Shown here in pieces: positions 7,921-15,909 of a stretch of DNA of 41,410 nt. The stretch lies in assembly GCA_964618555.1 (NCBI GenBank), contig CAZUBF010000012.1, forward strand, positions 1 through 41,410, written 5' to 3'. This DNA comes from Calidifontimicrobium sp964618555 (lineage in GTDB: Bacteria; Pseudomonadota; Gammaproteobacteria; Burkholderiales; Burkholderiaceae_C). The translations under genes and the position numbers were made by a program. Under the pieces are notes generated by a model, which did not search any database, was not told the origin of the DNA, and worked only from the letters and a program-made list of their open reading frames with translations. Within the stretch, counting starts at the first letter, position 1. Every line of letters starts with the position of its first letter.

Positions 7921-9744
7921 TCACCCGGACCCCGCCGGGCGCATGCCGAGCTTGAATCCGATCATCGCGCGCAGCTTGTTCGGCAGCACCGGCTTGATCA
8001 GCACGTGGAAGTCGTGCGTCGCGGCCTCGTCCTCGTGGCCGCCGAGGCTGCTGCCGGTGACCAGGATCGCCGGGATCGTCGGCGCGCCGAAGCGCGCGCG
8101 CACCAGCGCGAGCGCGTCGATGCCGGTGCGGCCCTCGGGCAGCCGGTAGTCGACCAGCAGCAGGTCGGGGCGCGCGCAGGCGTCGCCGTCGACCCAGGCC
8201 CGCACGCGTTCGACGCTGTCGAACGCGAGCACCTGCGCGCCCCAGGCCTGCAACAGCACGACCAGCCCGTCGCGCACCGCGACCTCGTCCTCGACGACGA
8301 CGATCAGCCGGCCGTCGAGCGTCAGCCCGAGCGCGGCCTTGGACGTCGGCGCCGCGTCGGCGACGAGCGCGCGCGGCGCCTTGCCCAGCGGCACCGTCAG
8401 CGAGAACACCGTGCCGTGGTGCAGCCGCGAGCGCACCGCGATCGGCGCGCCCATCAAGTCGGCCAGCCGCTTGACGATCGCCAGCCCCAGGCCCAGGCCC
8501 TTGCGCTGGTGCGGCTCGAGCGGACGGTTGGCATGCACCTGGTAGAATTCGTCGAAGATGCGCGGCAGGCTGGCCTCGGCGATGCCGATGCCGCTGTCCC
8601 ACACCTGCAGCAGCAGCGAGTCGCCGCGCCGGCGCGCGCTGACCAGCACGCCGCCGTCTTCGGTGTAGCGGATCGCGTTGCTCACCAGGTTGCGCAGCAC
8701 GCGTTCGAGCAGCACCGGGTCGGCGTGCGCGACGTGCCGCTCGCCGCGCAGGTGCAGCGCCAGGCCCTTCTCGAACGCCGCCGGCTCGAAGTGCAGGCGC
8801 AGCCGCGCGAACAGCTCGCGCAGCGGCACGGGCTGCGGGTGCACGTCGACGCCGCCGGTGTCGATGCGCGTGATGTCGAGCAGTTCGCCGAACAGTCCCT
8901 CGAGCGCGTCGACGCTCTCGTTGATGCTGTTGACCAGCGACGCCACCTCGGGATCGCGGCTGCGCTGGCGCAGCGCCTCGGCGAACAGCCCCATCGCGTG
9001 CAGCGGCTGGCGCAGGTCGTGGCTGGCAGCGGCGAAGAACTGCGTCTTCGCGCGGTTCGCCGCCTCGGCCTGGCGGCGTGCCGCGTCGGCCTCCGCCTTT
9101 TCGATCTGCAGCTGCTCGGCCAGGTGCTCGCTGTGCTTGCGCAGCTCGAGCGCGTCGGCCAGCGCGCCGCGGTAGGTGCGCGCCATCAGCAGCGTCGCGA
9201 CGAACAGCAGCAACATCAGCCCGGCGAGCTCGAGGTGGTTGGGCTCGGCCGTGTCGAGCGCGACGCGCACGATCCCCGGCACGAAGACCAGCGCGACGAA
9301 GATCGCGAACATGCGCCGCTGCGTGCCCAGGATCTGCACCGCGCCGAAGGTGTAGGTGGTGATCATCAGGATCAGCGCGGTCTTCTCGAACACGCCGCCG
9401 ACGCCCCAGAACACCCACGCCGCGACGCCCCACATCGCCCCCTGCGCCAGCGCCAGCCAGGCCAGCGGCGTGCGCTGCCGGCGCAGCGACGCGTCGTCGA
9501 CGCCGGGGCGCCAGCCGAACCACAGCCAGTGCGCCAGGCGCAGCAGCCACAGCAGCGCCACCGGCACGAACCACAGCGCGAGCCGCCACGGATCGGCCAC
9601 CGGGCCGAAGATCAGGCCCACCAGCACCATGCCCACGGCGTTGCCGAACAGGGCCACCGGCGACTGGCGCAGGTGCGCGCGCACCGCCTCGGCGGCGATC
9701 GCCTCGGCCGAGTGCGGCGCGCCGCGTGCCGGCACCGCGTTCAC
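7921..9744 (-). CDS. Hybrid sensor histidine kinase with C-terminal receiver domain
   Basis: A 607-residue membrane sensor. About six transmembrane helices lie between residues 30 and 195 with short loops. A coiled linker follows, then HisKA with the phospho-acceptor in SHDLRQPLHAMGLFAEAL (His near 242), HATPase (NLVSNAIRYTEDGGVLV, DSGIGI, KGLGLGLAIVKRLADLMG), and a receiver domain (about 480-600) with VVVEDE, phospho-acceptor Asp in LLLVDYRLPEG and the conserved Lys in IKPVL. I chose GTG 9744, with GGTGGAG eight bases upstream; the frame is open further back, but those codons cover the repeat region. The LuxR-type regulator upstream on the same strand is the likely partner, 146 bases away. 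The signal sensed is unknown. Confidence 0.9.
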   Translation of the reverse strand: MNAVPARGAPHSAEAIAAEAVRAHLRQSPVALFGNAVGMVLVGLIFGPVADPWRLALWFVPVALLWLLRLAHWLWFGWRPGVDDASLRRQRTPLAWLALAQGAMWGVAAWVFWGVGGVFEKTALILMITTYTFGAVQILGTQRRMFAIFVALVFVPGIVRVALDTAEPNHLELAGLMLLLFVATLLMARTYRGALADALELRKHSEHLAEQLQIEKAEADAARRQAEAANRAKTQFFAAASHDLRQPLHAMGLFAEALRQRSRDPEVASLVNSINESVDALEGLFGELLDITRIDTGGVDVHPQPVPLRELFARLRLHFEPAAFEKGLALHLRGERHVAHADPVLLERVLRNLVSNAIRYTEDGGVLVSARRRGDSLLLQVWDSGIGIAEASLPRIFDEFYQVHANRPLEPHQRKGLGLGLAIVKRLADLMGAPIAVRSRLHHGTVFSLTVPLGKAPRALVADAAPTSKAALGLTLDGRLIVVVEDEVAVRDGLVVLLQAWGAQVLAFDSVERVRAWVDGDACARPDLLLVDYRLPEGRTGIDALALVRARFGAPTIPAILVTGSSLGGHEDEAATHDFHVLIKPVLPNKLRAMIGFKLGMRPAGSG

Positions 9745-9809
9745 TTCAGTGGCTCCACCTCGCTTCGCGCGGTCCGCACGGCAGGACCGCGACGCCCTCG
9801 AGCGACCGC

Positions 9810-9885
9810 CGCGGATCCGGCCGCGCCGGTCCGCCGGCGGCGCCCCCTCCCCGGGAGGGGGCGCGCGCAGCGCGCCGGGGCCGGC
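9810..9885. repeat. Palindromic intergenic repeat, copy 2
   Basis: Twelve-base arms GCGCCCCCTCCC and GGGAGGGGGCGC at 9840-9864, followed by a GCGC-rich second hairpin and preceded by GGATCCGGC...CGCCGGT as in copy 1. It sits directly after the stop of the LuxR-type regulator and before the hybrid kinase start, so it separates the two transcripts. Confidence 0.65.
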
Positions 9886-9890
9886 CCACG

Positions 9891-10634
9891 TCACCCGCGG
9901 CTGCGCATCCAGCCCGGTCCATGGTCGCGCGTCATCTGGCCGACCGCGATCACCGCCTGCGTGCGCGTGCTGACGTTGAGCGCGCGCAGCACCGCGGCGA
10001 CGTGGTCCTTGACCGTCTCCACCGACAGGTTCAGCTCGCGCGCGATCAGCTTGTTCGGCTTGCCCTGCAGCAGCTTGGCCAGCACCTCGGTCTGGCGCGG
10101 CGTCAGCCCGATGCGCTCGAGCGGCGGCACGCTTTGGTATCCGTTGGCCGCCGCCGTCTCGCCGATCGGGATGTCGACCTGCGGCGTCACGCGCATCACG
10201 TCGGGCACGGTGTCGCCGCCCTTGGGCTGCGGCGCCTCGCCGCCGAGCGTGATCGGCGGCACGTAGATGCCACCGGACATCACCATGCGCAGCGCGTCGA
10301 ACAGCATCTCGTTGGACGCGCGCTTGGGCACGAAGCCCATCGCGCCGAGGTCGATCGCGCGGATCACGTCGGCGCCGCGGTCCGACGCCGAGACCACGAC
10401 CACCGGCAGCGCCGGGTAGGTCTGGCGCATCTCGGCGAGCACGTCGAAGCCGTCGGCGTCGCCGAGCGACAGGTCGAGCAGCACCAGGTCGAAGCCGGCG
10501 TCGTCGGCCAGCGCGCGTCGCGCCTGCGCGGCGCTGGCGGCGCTGACCACCGTCACGTCGTCGCCGAGACCGCGGATCACGGTGTGCAGCGCCGCGAGGA
10601 TCAGCGGATGGTCATCGACCAGCAGCACCTTCAT
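9891..10634 (-). CDS. LuxR/NarL-family response regulator
   Basis: A 247-residue DNA-binding regulator. The receiver domain (1-120) has the acidic pair VDDHP, phospho-acceptor Asp54 in LVLLDLSLGDADG, VVVSAS and Lys in PKRAS. A linker of about 55 residues, longer than usual for NarL proteins, precedes a C-terminal HTH (about 183-240) with LTPRQTEVLAKLLQGKPNKLIARELNLSVETVKDHV. ATG 10634 is supported by GAGGGAG upstream; the frame runs further back without sign of coding. The hybrid kinase gene follows on the same strand, suggesting a cognate pair in which the kinase receiver may relay or gate phosphate. Target genes are unknown. Confidence 0.92.
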   Translation of the reverse strand: MKVLLVDDHPLILAALHTVIRGLGDDVTVVSAASAAQARRALADDAGFDLVLLDLSLGDADGFDVLAEMRQTYPALPVVVVSASDRGADVIRAIDLGAMGFVPKRASNEMLFDALRMVMSGGIYVPPITLGGEAPQPKGGDTVPDVMRVTPQVDIPIGETAAANGYQSVPPLERIGLTPRQTEVLAKLLQGKPNKLIARELNLSVETVKDHVAAVLRALNVSTRTQAVIAVGQMTRDHGPGWMRSRG

Positions 10635-10718
10635 GGCCCGCGCTCCCTCGTCGTCGATCCCTGGTGGGCGGTGGCCGATGGTAGCCCAGGGCCGCGGGGG
10701 CCCCAAGCCCGCGCCGGC

Positions 10719-11171
10719 TCAGGCGTACCGCCTCGACACCGACTCGGCCACGCACACCGGCCGCGTCTGGCCCTCGCGCTCGACGGTGACCTCGGTGGTC
10801 AGCTGCGCACCGCCGTCGATCTCGTCGTAGGCCAGCAGCCGGAAGTGGCCGCGCAGCCGGCTGCCCGCCGGCACCGGCGCCGTGAAGCGCACGCGGTTCA
10901 GGCCGTAGTTGACGCCCATGCGCTGGTCGTCGATGCGCAGCGCGGTCTCGCCGAACAGCGGCAGCAGGCTCAGCGTGAGGAAGCCGTGCGCGATGGTGGT
11001 GCCGTACGGCCCCGCAGCGGCACGCTGCGGGTCGACGTGGATCCACTGGTGGTCGCCCGTGGCCTGGGCGAACAGGTCGATGCGCTGCTGGTCGATCGTG
11101 ACCCAGTCGCTGGTGCCGATCGGCTCGCCGACCTTGGCGCGCAGGTCCTGCAGGCGGGCGTAGCGGTTCAT
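10719..11171 (-). CDS. MaoC-family dehydratase (enoyl-CoA hydratase-like)
   Basis: A 150-residue single hot-dog-fold protein of the MaoC/R-hydratase group, which hydrates trans-2-enoyl-CoA. The signature ATGDHQWIHVDPQRA, with catalytic Asp and His, is followed by GTTIAHGFLTLSLLP, in agreement with the family (D-x4-H, AHG). The C-terminal strand region (NYGLNRVRFTAPVPAGSRLRG) is also typical. ATG 11171 is preceded by AGGAGAGG. Short single-domain forms in Burkholderiales often serve fatty-acid oxidation or polyhydroxyalkanoate precursor supply; nothing nearby narrows the substrate. It lies 28 bases downstream of the parA-like gene on the same strand and could be co-transcribed, although the functions look unrelated. 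Confidence 0.9.
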   Translation of the reverse strand: MNRYARLQDLRAKVGEPIGTSDWVTIDQQRIDLFAQATGDHQWIHVDPQRAAAGPYGTTIAHGFLTLSLLPLFGETALRIDDQRMGVNYGLNRVRFTAPVPAGSRLRGHFRLLAYDEIDGGAQLTTEVTVEREGQTRPVCVAESVSRRYA

Positions 11172-11199
11172 CGGCCTCTCCTGGGGCAGGGCCCCGTGC

Positions 11200-11817
11200 T
11201 CATGCCTCGATCCACTGCAGCAGGGGCTGCCACTGCGGCAGGTCGCGCTCGACGCGGCTGGGCGCCACGTCCCACAGCGTCAGCCCGCGCGCGGCGAGCT
11301 GCACGTAGTTCTGCGTGTCGCGCAGGAAACCCAGCACCGGCACGCCGAGCGACTCGAGGTAGCGGTGCAGTTGCTCGTTGCTGATCGTGCCCTCGCGCAC
11401 GCGCATGCCGATCACGCCGAAGGCGACGCGGTCGGCGCGCTTGTGCGCGCGCAGCTCGCCCAGGAAGGCGTGCGTGGCCTGGATGTCGAACAGGCTGGGC
11501 TGAAGCGGTATCACCAGCTTGTCGGCGGCCTTCATCACGTTGTCCAGCCGTTTGCCGTGCATCCCCGCGGGCGTGTCGAGCACGACGTGCGTCGTGCCCT
11601 TGGGCGGGCGCACGACATCGTCGGGATGCATCTCCCAGCCGCGGATCGTCGGCAGCGCGGGCGGGCGCCGCGCCAGCCACTGGCGCGACGACTGCTGGCG
11701 GTCGACGTCGCCGAGCATCACCGCGCGCCCCTGGTGCGCCAGCGCGCCGGCCAGGTTCGTCGCCAGCGTGCTCTTGCCGACCCCGCCCTTGGGGTTGGCG
11801 ACCACGATCACCGGCAT
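11200..11817 (-). CDS. Orphan ParA/MinD-type ATPase
   Basis: A 205-residue deviant-Walker P-loop ATPase. The Walker A motif KGGVGKST has the signature lysine, and the Walker B-like region is HVVLDTPAGMHG. The region MLGDVDRQQSSRQWLARRP and the short length match the stand-alone ParA-like proteins of proteobacteria, which are used for positioning protein cargo or in plasmid-like segregation. No parB, centromere-like repeats or other cargo gene lies beside it, so its job cannot be read from context. ATG 11817 has GGAGG ten bases upstream. In this type the C-terminal half often adapts to a cargo; here it ends in PSRVERDLPQWQPLLQWIEA. Confidence 0.88.
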   Translation of the reverse strand: MPVIVVANPKGGVGKSTLATNLAGALAHQGRAVMLGDVDRQQSSRQWLARRPPALPTIRGWEMHPDDVVRPPKGTTHVVLDTPAGMHGKRLDNVMKAADKLVIPLQPSLFDIQATHAFLGELRAHKRADRVAFGVIGMRVREGTISNEQLHRYLESLGVPVLGFLRDTQNYVQLAARGLTLWDVAPSRVERDLPQWQPLLQWIEA

Positions 11818-11934
11818 GCTCGTGCCTCCGTCCCTTGAACCGGGCCGATCGTACCGTCGCGTGTCGGCTCCCCGCGACCGGACAAACCCAAGCGATCCAC
11901 GCCGGCGGGCCGGGCCGCAGGCGCTTCGGCGCGG

Positions 11935-12678
11935 CTAAGCCAGCCCGTCCCACAGCAGCTTGCACCCGGTGAGGAACATCCCGGCGTAGGCCAGGCGGTA
12001 GAACCAGGTCGGGCGCACCCGCCGCAGCGCCCACACGCCCAGCCACACGCCCAGCGGCGCCAGCGGCAGCAGCACCAGCGACGTCGTCAGGTTGCGCCCG
12101 TCGAACAGCCCGAGCCAGGCGTAGGGCACCCACTTCGACAGGTTCACCGCGGCGAAGAACACCGCCATCGTCGCGCTGAACACCACCGGCGGCAGGCGCA
12201 TCGGCAGCACGTAGGCCGAGATCGGCGGGCTGCCGGCGTGGGCGACGAAGCTGGTGAAGCCCGAGGTCAGCGCCGCCAGCCAGCCGACCCAGCGTGGCGG
12301 ACGCGGCCGGTCGGCGCGCGGCGGAAACACGGCGCGCTGCAGCAGGAACAGCAGCGTCAGCGCGCCGACGATGCCGGCCAGCGTCGACGCCGGCAGCAGC
12401 CCGAACACCGCGGTGCCGACCACGGTGCCGAGCAGCCCCGCGGGCAGCAGGTGCGCGATCAGCGCGCGGTCGCGCTCGCGCCACAGTTGCTGCAGCCCGG
12501 TGGCATCCATCACCAGCAGCAGCGGCAACATGATCGCCGCGGCCTGCGGCACCGGCACCGCCAGCGCCATCAGCGGCGTGGCCAGCGCCCCGAAACCGCC
12601 GAGGAAGCCGCTCTTGCCCAACCCCATCAGCAGCACCGCCGGCACCGCGACGGCGTAGAACCAGGGGTCGGTGATCAT
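11935..12678 (-). CDS. TauE/SafE-type sulfite/anion permease (TSUP family)
   Basis: A 247-residue integral membrane protein with seven to eight hydrophobic helices. The first half has the TSUP signature region MGLGKSGFLGGFGALATPLMALAVP, and the second half repeats it in AALTSGFTSFVAHAGSPPISAYVLP. Members export sulfite, sulfoacetate or other organosulfur anions, or act as general permeases. I chose ATG 12678, which places the first helix at the N terminus; ATG 12708 is possible, and neither has a strong ribosome binding site. It is divergent from the extradiol dioxygenase gene with 115 bases between. No sulfur-oxidation operon is adjacent, so the substrate is open. Confidence 0.9.
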   Translation of the reverse strand: MITDPWFYAVAVPAVLLMGLGKSGFLGGFGALATPLMALAVPVPQAAAIMLPLLLVMDATGLQQLWRERDRALIAHLLPAGLLGTVVGTAVFGLLPASTLAGIVGALTLLFLLQRAVFPPRADRPRPPRWVGWLAALTSGFTSFVAHAGSPPISAYVLPMRLPPVVFSATMAVFFAAVNLSKWVPYAWLGLFDGRNLTTSLVLLPLAPLGVWLGVWALRRVRPTWFYRLAYAGMFLTGCKLLWDGLA

Positions 12679-12793
12679 CGAAGGCGGCGGTCGGGGCGGG
12701 CGGCGCATTGTCCATGCGCGCATTGCACCGCGCTGAACGCCGCGTGCGAACGGCACTCACCCGCGCCAGGCGTCGCGGTGGTTCAATCGCCGC

Positions 12794-13657
12794 ATGGACA
12801 CCACCGCTTCCCTGCCCGCCCTGTTCGTCTCGCACGGTTCGCCGATGACGGCGGTCGAGCCCGGCGACGCAGGCACGCACTGGCAACGCCTGGGCGCCGC
12901 CATCGACGCCACCTTCGGCCGCCCGCGCGCGATCGTCGCGCTGTCGGCGCACTCGCTGACGCGCGAGCCGGTGCTGCTGGCCGCGGCGCGCCACGAGACG
13001 GTGCACGACTTCGGCGGCTTCCCCGACGCGCTGTACCGCCTGCGCTACGACGCGCCGGGCGCACCGGCGCTGGCGCCGCGCGTGCAACGGCTGCTCGCCG
13101 GCGCCGGCATCGCGGCGCACGTCGCCGACGAGGGCGGGCTGGACCACGGCATCTGGGTGCCGCTGCGTTTCATCTACCCCGACGCCGACGTGCCGGTGCT
13201 GCCGCTGGCCTGGGTGCCGGGCGATCCGCCGTCGGCGCAGTTCGCGCTGGGCGCGGCGCTCGCGCCGCTGGCCGACGAAGGCGTGCTGGTGATGGGCAGC
13301 GGCAGCATCACGCACAACCTGCGCCTGCTCGGCAACTTCACCGGGCGCGGCCCGGCGGCGCAACCCGAGCGCGCCGAGAGCACCGCGTTTCGCGACTGGT
13401 TCGCCGAGCGCAGCGCCGCGCTCGACTGGGACGCGCTGTTCGACTACCGCCGGCGGGCACCGCACGCGGTGCTGATGCACCCCACCGACGAGCACCTGCT
13501 GCCGTGGTACGGTGCCGCGGGCGCCGGCGGGCGCGAACACGCGCCGCTGCGGCTGCACGCCGGCAGCGCCTACGGCGCGCTGGGCATGGACGTGTACGCG
13601 TTCGGCGCCTCCGCGCCGCGGCTGGCGCGCGCGCTCGACGCCGCCGTCACTCCTTGA
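12794..13657 (+). CDS. ygiD: LigB/DODA-type extradiol ring-cleavage dioxygenase
   Basis: A 287-residue class III extradiol dioxygenase of the 4,5-DOPA dioxygenase/YgiD group. Typical motifs are LPALFVSHGSPM (first metal His), ALSAHSLTREPVL, ETVHDFGGFPDALYRLRYDAPG, GGLDHGIWVPLRFIYPDADVPVLPL (second metal His and catalytic region), VLVMGSGSITHNLR and the C-terminal HPTDEHLLPWYGA. Family members cleave catechol-like rings with Zn or Fe in the active site; bacterial YgiD acts on L-DOPA in vitro. The physiological substrate here is unknown, and no aromatic-degradation genes are adjacent. Its stop overlaps the 3' end of the convergent coiled-coil gene by 11 bases. Confidence 0.92.
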   Translation: MDTTASLPALFVSHGSPMTAVEPGDAGTHWQRLGAAIDATFGRPRAIVALSAHSLTREPVLLAAARHETVHDFGGFPDALYRLRYDAPGAPALAPRVQRLLAGAGIAAHVADEGGLDHGIWVPLRFIYPDADVPVLPLAWVPGDPPSAQFALGAALAPLADEGVLVMGSGSITHNLRLLGNFTGRGPAAQPERAESTAFRDWFAERSAALDWDALFDYRRRAPHAVLMHPTDEHLLPWYGAAGAGGREHAPLRLHAGSAYGALGMDVYAFGASAPRLARALDAAVTP

Positions 13658-13841
13658 GGCGGCGCGCCAGCGCCGCCGAGGTCAGCAGCTCGAGCTGGGC
13701 CTCGAGGCGGATGACGCGCCCGGTCAGGTCCTCGATCTTCGCCTGCTGCGCCTTCAGCGCGTCGGACTGGCGCGCCACCTTGTCCTCGAGCTTGATCATC
13801 GCGGTGAAGGCGCCCCACACGCGTTCGGTGAGCCCGCTCAC
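13647..13841 (-). CDS. Small coiled-coil protein paired with a ribbon-helix-helix gene
   Basis: A 64-residue protein, mostly one predicted coiled coil (KLEDKVARQSDALKAQQAKIEDLTGRVIRLEAQLELLTSAA) with regular hydrophobic heptads. No catalytic or membrane motif is visible. It starts with GTG at 13841, overlapping the stop of the ribbon-helix-helix gene in a GTGA arrangement, so translation is almost surely coupled. Its size, helical nature and position suggest it binds the coiled-coil tail of its neighbour. I do not recognise the family; it is not a known toxin by sequence. It ends inside the convergent dioxygenase gene by 11 bases. Confidence 0.65.
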   Translation of the reverse strand: MSGLTERVWGAFTAMIKLEDKVARQSDALKAQQAKIEDLTGRVIRLEAQLELLTSAALARRLKE

Positions 13842-14149
13842 CTGCGGCGCTCCAGGTCGCGCGCCTGCAGCGCGTCGGCCTCGAGCGCGGCGATGCGCCG
13901 GTTGCTCGCCTCGATGAACGCCAGCGCGTCGTCGATCGACGCAGCGGCGCGCTCGGCGCTCGCGCGCGCCGCGTCGGCGAGCGCGGCGAGCTCGTCGCCG
14001 GCGGCGTCGGCGCCCGCGGCACCGTAGGCCGCGGCGCCGCGGCGCATCAGCTCGGACACCGGCATGCCCAGCCGCCGCGCCTTGCCGACGATGGCCTGCT
14101 TCTCCTGCGTCGTGGCCTGCACGACGATGCGTTCGACGGCGTTGCCCAT
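13838..14149 (-). CDS. Ribbon-helix-helix DNA-binding protein with coiled-coil tail
   Basis: A 103-residue protein. Residues about 5-40 fit a ribbon-helix-helix fold: strand ERIVVQATTQEKQAIVGKARRLGMPVSELMRRGAAAY, with a beta strand, a helix, a GMPVSE turn and a second helix, as in CopG/MobC-like proteins. The rest is Ala-rich and helical (ASAERAAASIDDALAFIEASNRRIAALEADALQARDLE) and probably coiled coil. ATG 14149 is certain from GGAGGTGGC immediately upstream. A perfect 20-base palindrome starts eight bases before the start codon and is the likely operator for autoregulation. Co-translated with the following small coiled-coil gene. Antitoxin-like or partition-like roles are possible; none is proven by the sequence. 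Confidence 0.8.
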   Translation of the reverse strand: MGNAVERIVVQATTQEKQAIVGKARRLGMPVSELMRRGAAAYGAAGADAAGDELAALADAARASAERAAASIDDALAFIEASNRRIAALEADALQARDLERRR

Positions 14150-14157
14150 GCCACCTC

Positions 14158-14177
14158 CATGTACATCGATGTACATG
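14158..14177. promoter_or_regulatory. 20-bp perfect palindrome, probable operator of the RHH gene
   Basis: CATGTACATCGATGTACATG reads the same on both strands. It is also two copies of the octamer ATGTACAT, each itself a palindrome, spaced ten bases apart centre to centre. Ribbon-helix-helix dimers bind such repeated short palindromes as pairs. It overlaps the expected leader/promoter just upstream of the ribosome binding site. Confidence 0.75.
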
Positions 14178-14224
14178 AAGCCTAACCGCCGGGGGGCGCC
14201 GCCGTCAACCGGCACGACGCGACG

Positions 14225-15316
14225 TCAGCGCGCGGGCGCGCTGCCGACGACGCCTTGCACGAGCCAGTCCATGCCGGCGATCGCCGCGTCGTCGAGTCGG
14301 CCGGCGGCCAGCCGGGTGCGCCCGCCCTGGTCGACCAGCGGCGCGGCGAACACCGCGCGCCGGCCCTGCGCGATCTCGCGCTCGAGCCGCACCAGGTCGC
14401 GCCGCAGCGCCTCGGGCAGCGACGGATGCAGTGCGCCGAAGCGCACCATGCCGTCGCCGAGGCCGCCCCACACCGGCCGCGGCGCCCAGGAGCCGGCGCG
14501 CACCGCCTGCACCACGCGCAGGTAGTGCCCGCTCCAGTCGGCGGTCACCGCGGCGAGCTGCGCATCGGGCGCGAAGGTGCGCATGTCGCCGTGGTAGCCG
14601 ATCAGCTTCACGCCGAGCGCCTGCGCCGCCTGCGGCACCGCCGGCGAGGCCGCGTGGTAGGTCAGCACGTCGGCGCCCGCCCGCACCAGCGCCGCCGCGG
14701 CGTCGCGCTCCTTCGGCGGGTCGAACCACGTGTCGATCCACAGCACGCGCACCGTGGCCTTCGGATTGGCCGCGCGCATGCCCAGCGCGAACGCGTTGAC
14801 GCCCTGCACGACTTCGGGCACCGGGAAACCCGCGACGTAGCCGGCCACGCCGCTGGCGCTGACGTGCCCGGCCAGGTAGCCGGCCAGCCAGCGGCCCTCG
14901 TAGAAGCGCGCGTTGTAGGTGCTCAGGTTCGCCGCGGTGCGGTAGCCGCCGGCATGCTCGAACTTCACCGCCGGGAACTCGGCGGCCACGCGCAGCGCCG
15001 GCTCGAGGTAGCCGAAGCTGGTGGCGAAGACCACGCCGCAGCCGCGCTGCGCGAAGTCGCGCATCACGCGCTCGCTGTCGGCGCCCTCGGGCACCGACTC
15101 GACGTACCGCGTGGCCACCTGCCCCGGCAGCGCACGTTCGAGCGCCAGCCGCGCCTGCTCGTGCTGGTAGGTCCAGCCGGCCTCGCCGATCGGGCTGACG
15201 TAGACGAAGCAGGCCTGCACCGCAGGCTGGGCGTGCACGGCAGCGGACAGGGCGGCGAGAAGCGCGAACAGAGCGCGACACGCGCGCGCGCAGGCGCGGC
15301 TGAGGTTTTTGTACAT
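14225..15316 (-). CDS. BMP-family (Med/TmpC-type) periplasmic substrate-binding protein
   Basis: A 363-residue exported binding protein of the basic membrane protein family, which binds nucleosides or purine-like compounds for ABC import. A signal peptide (positively charged start, ALFALLAALSAAVHAQ) precedes the mature domain, which has CFVYVSPIGEAGWTYQHEQAR, VVFATSFGYLEPAL, EHAGGYRTAANLSTYNARFYEGRWLAGYLAG and GYVAGFPVPEVVQGVNAFALG, all family hallmarks. ATG 15316 has GAGGA upstream; two earlier in-frame ATGs (15337, 15331) are less likely. No ABC permease or ATPase gene is next to it, so it either works with a distant transporter or as a sensor. It is divergent from the DUF3717 gene. Confidence 0.92.
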   Translation of the reverse strand: MYKNLSRACARACRALFALLAALSAAVHAQPAVQACFVYVSPIGEAGWTYQHEQARLALERALPGQVATRYVESVPEGADSERVMRDFAQRGCGVVFATSFGYLEPALRVAAEFPAVKFEHAGGYRTAANLSTYNARFYEGRWLAGYLAGHVSASGVAGYVAGFPVPEVVQGVNAFALGMRAANPKATVRVLWIDTWFDPPKERDAAAALVRAGADVLTYHAASPAVPQAAQALGVKLIGYHGDMRTFAPDAQLAAVTADWSGHYLRVVQAVRAGSWAPRPVWGGLGDGMVRFGALHPSLPEALRRDLVRLEREIAQGRRAVFAAPLVDQGGRTRLAAGRLDDAAIAGMDWLVQGVVGSAPAR

Positions 15317-15429
15317 GGTTGTCCTCGACATGGCCACCGCAGGCGGGGTGCACGGCCGCCCGGGTGGCGTCGCGGCGTGCAGGGCGCGGGATTGTAGGCG
15401 TGCGGCTATCCTTGCGCCCCCGCAGCGTC

Positions 15430-15909
15430 ATGGCCGGCATCCACGTCACCGACATCGAACGCGCCATCAACTGGTGGCGCGAGCGCTCGCCCAGCGCCGA
15501 CGGCGTCACCGCCTGCGCCGAGGTGCGCGCGCTGGCCGAGGTCTACGCGCTGATGGTGTACTACCGCCAGGGCGAGTGCGACGAGCACACCATGCCCGCG
15601 CAGGCGAAGGCCGCGTGGCTCGCCTGGTACGCGACCACGCCCGACGCGCCGTGCATCGCGATCTGCTCGACGAGCCAGGGCGACGACGTGTGCAAGGGCT
15701 GCGGGCGCACCTTCGACGAGGTGCAGCACTGGCCGGTGTACACGCCGGCCGAGAAGCGCGCGGTGTGGCGGCGCATCACGCTCGAGGCCAGCGCGTGGCG
15801 CTTCAACCGCTACGCCGAACGCGCGCGCGTCGCCGACGGCACCGACCACCCCGGCGCCGAGGCGCTGGAGCGCGCCGCCGCCGTCGCCGCCGCGCGGAGC
15901 CGGCGTTGA
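15430..15909 (+). CDS. DUF3717 / DUF1289 domain protein
   Basis: A 159-residue protein joining two small domains. The N-terminal part (HVTDIERAINWWRERSP ... LAEVYALMVYYRQ) matches DUF3717, which is seen mainly in Burkholderiales. The C-terminal part has CIAICSTSQGDDVCKGCGRTFDEVQHW, the four-cysteine DUF1289 signature that may hold zinc or an iron-sulfur cluster. ATG 15430 follows a promoter-like gap from the divergent BMP gene. The stop codon overlaps the TTG start of the MATE gene. The function is unknown; DUF1289 proteins are small cytoplasmic metal-binding proteins. The fusion is common in the order and is not evidence of an accident. Confidence 0.88.
   Translation: MAGIHVTDIERAINWWRERSPSADGVTACAEVRALAEVYALMVYYRQGECDEHTMPAQAKAAWLAWYATTPDAPCIAICSTSQGDDVCKGCGRTFDEVQHWPVYTPAEKRAVWRRITLEASAWRFNRYAERARVADGTDHPGAEALERAAAVAAARSRR

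Noticed and set aside
1116..10266. Very long open frames opposite to, or out of frame with, clear genes (for example 1116-2807 minus, 7354-10266 plus, 24959-26254 plus)
   Set aside because: They are Arg/Ala/Gln-rich shadows of high-GC genes without motifs or ribosome binding sites.
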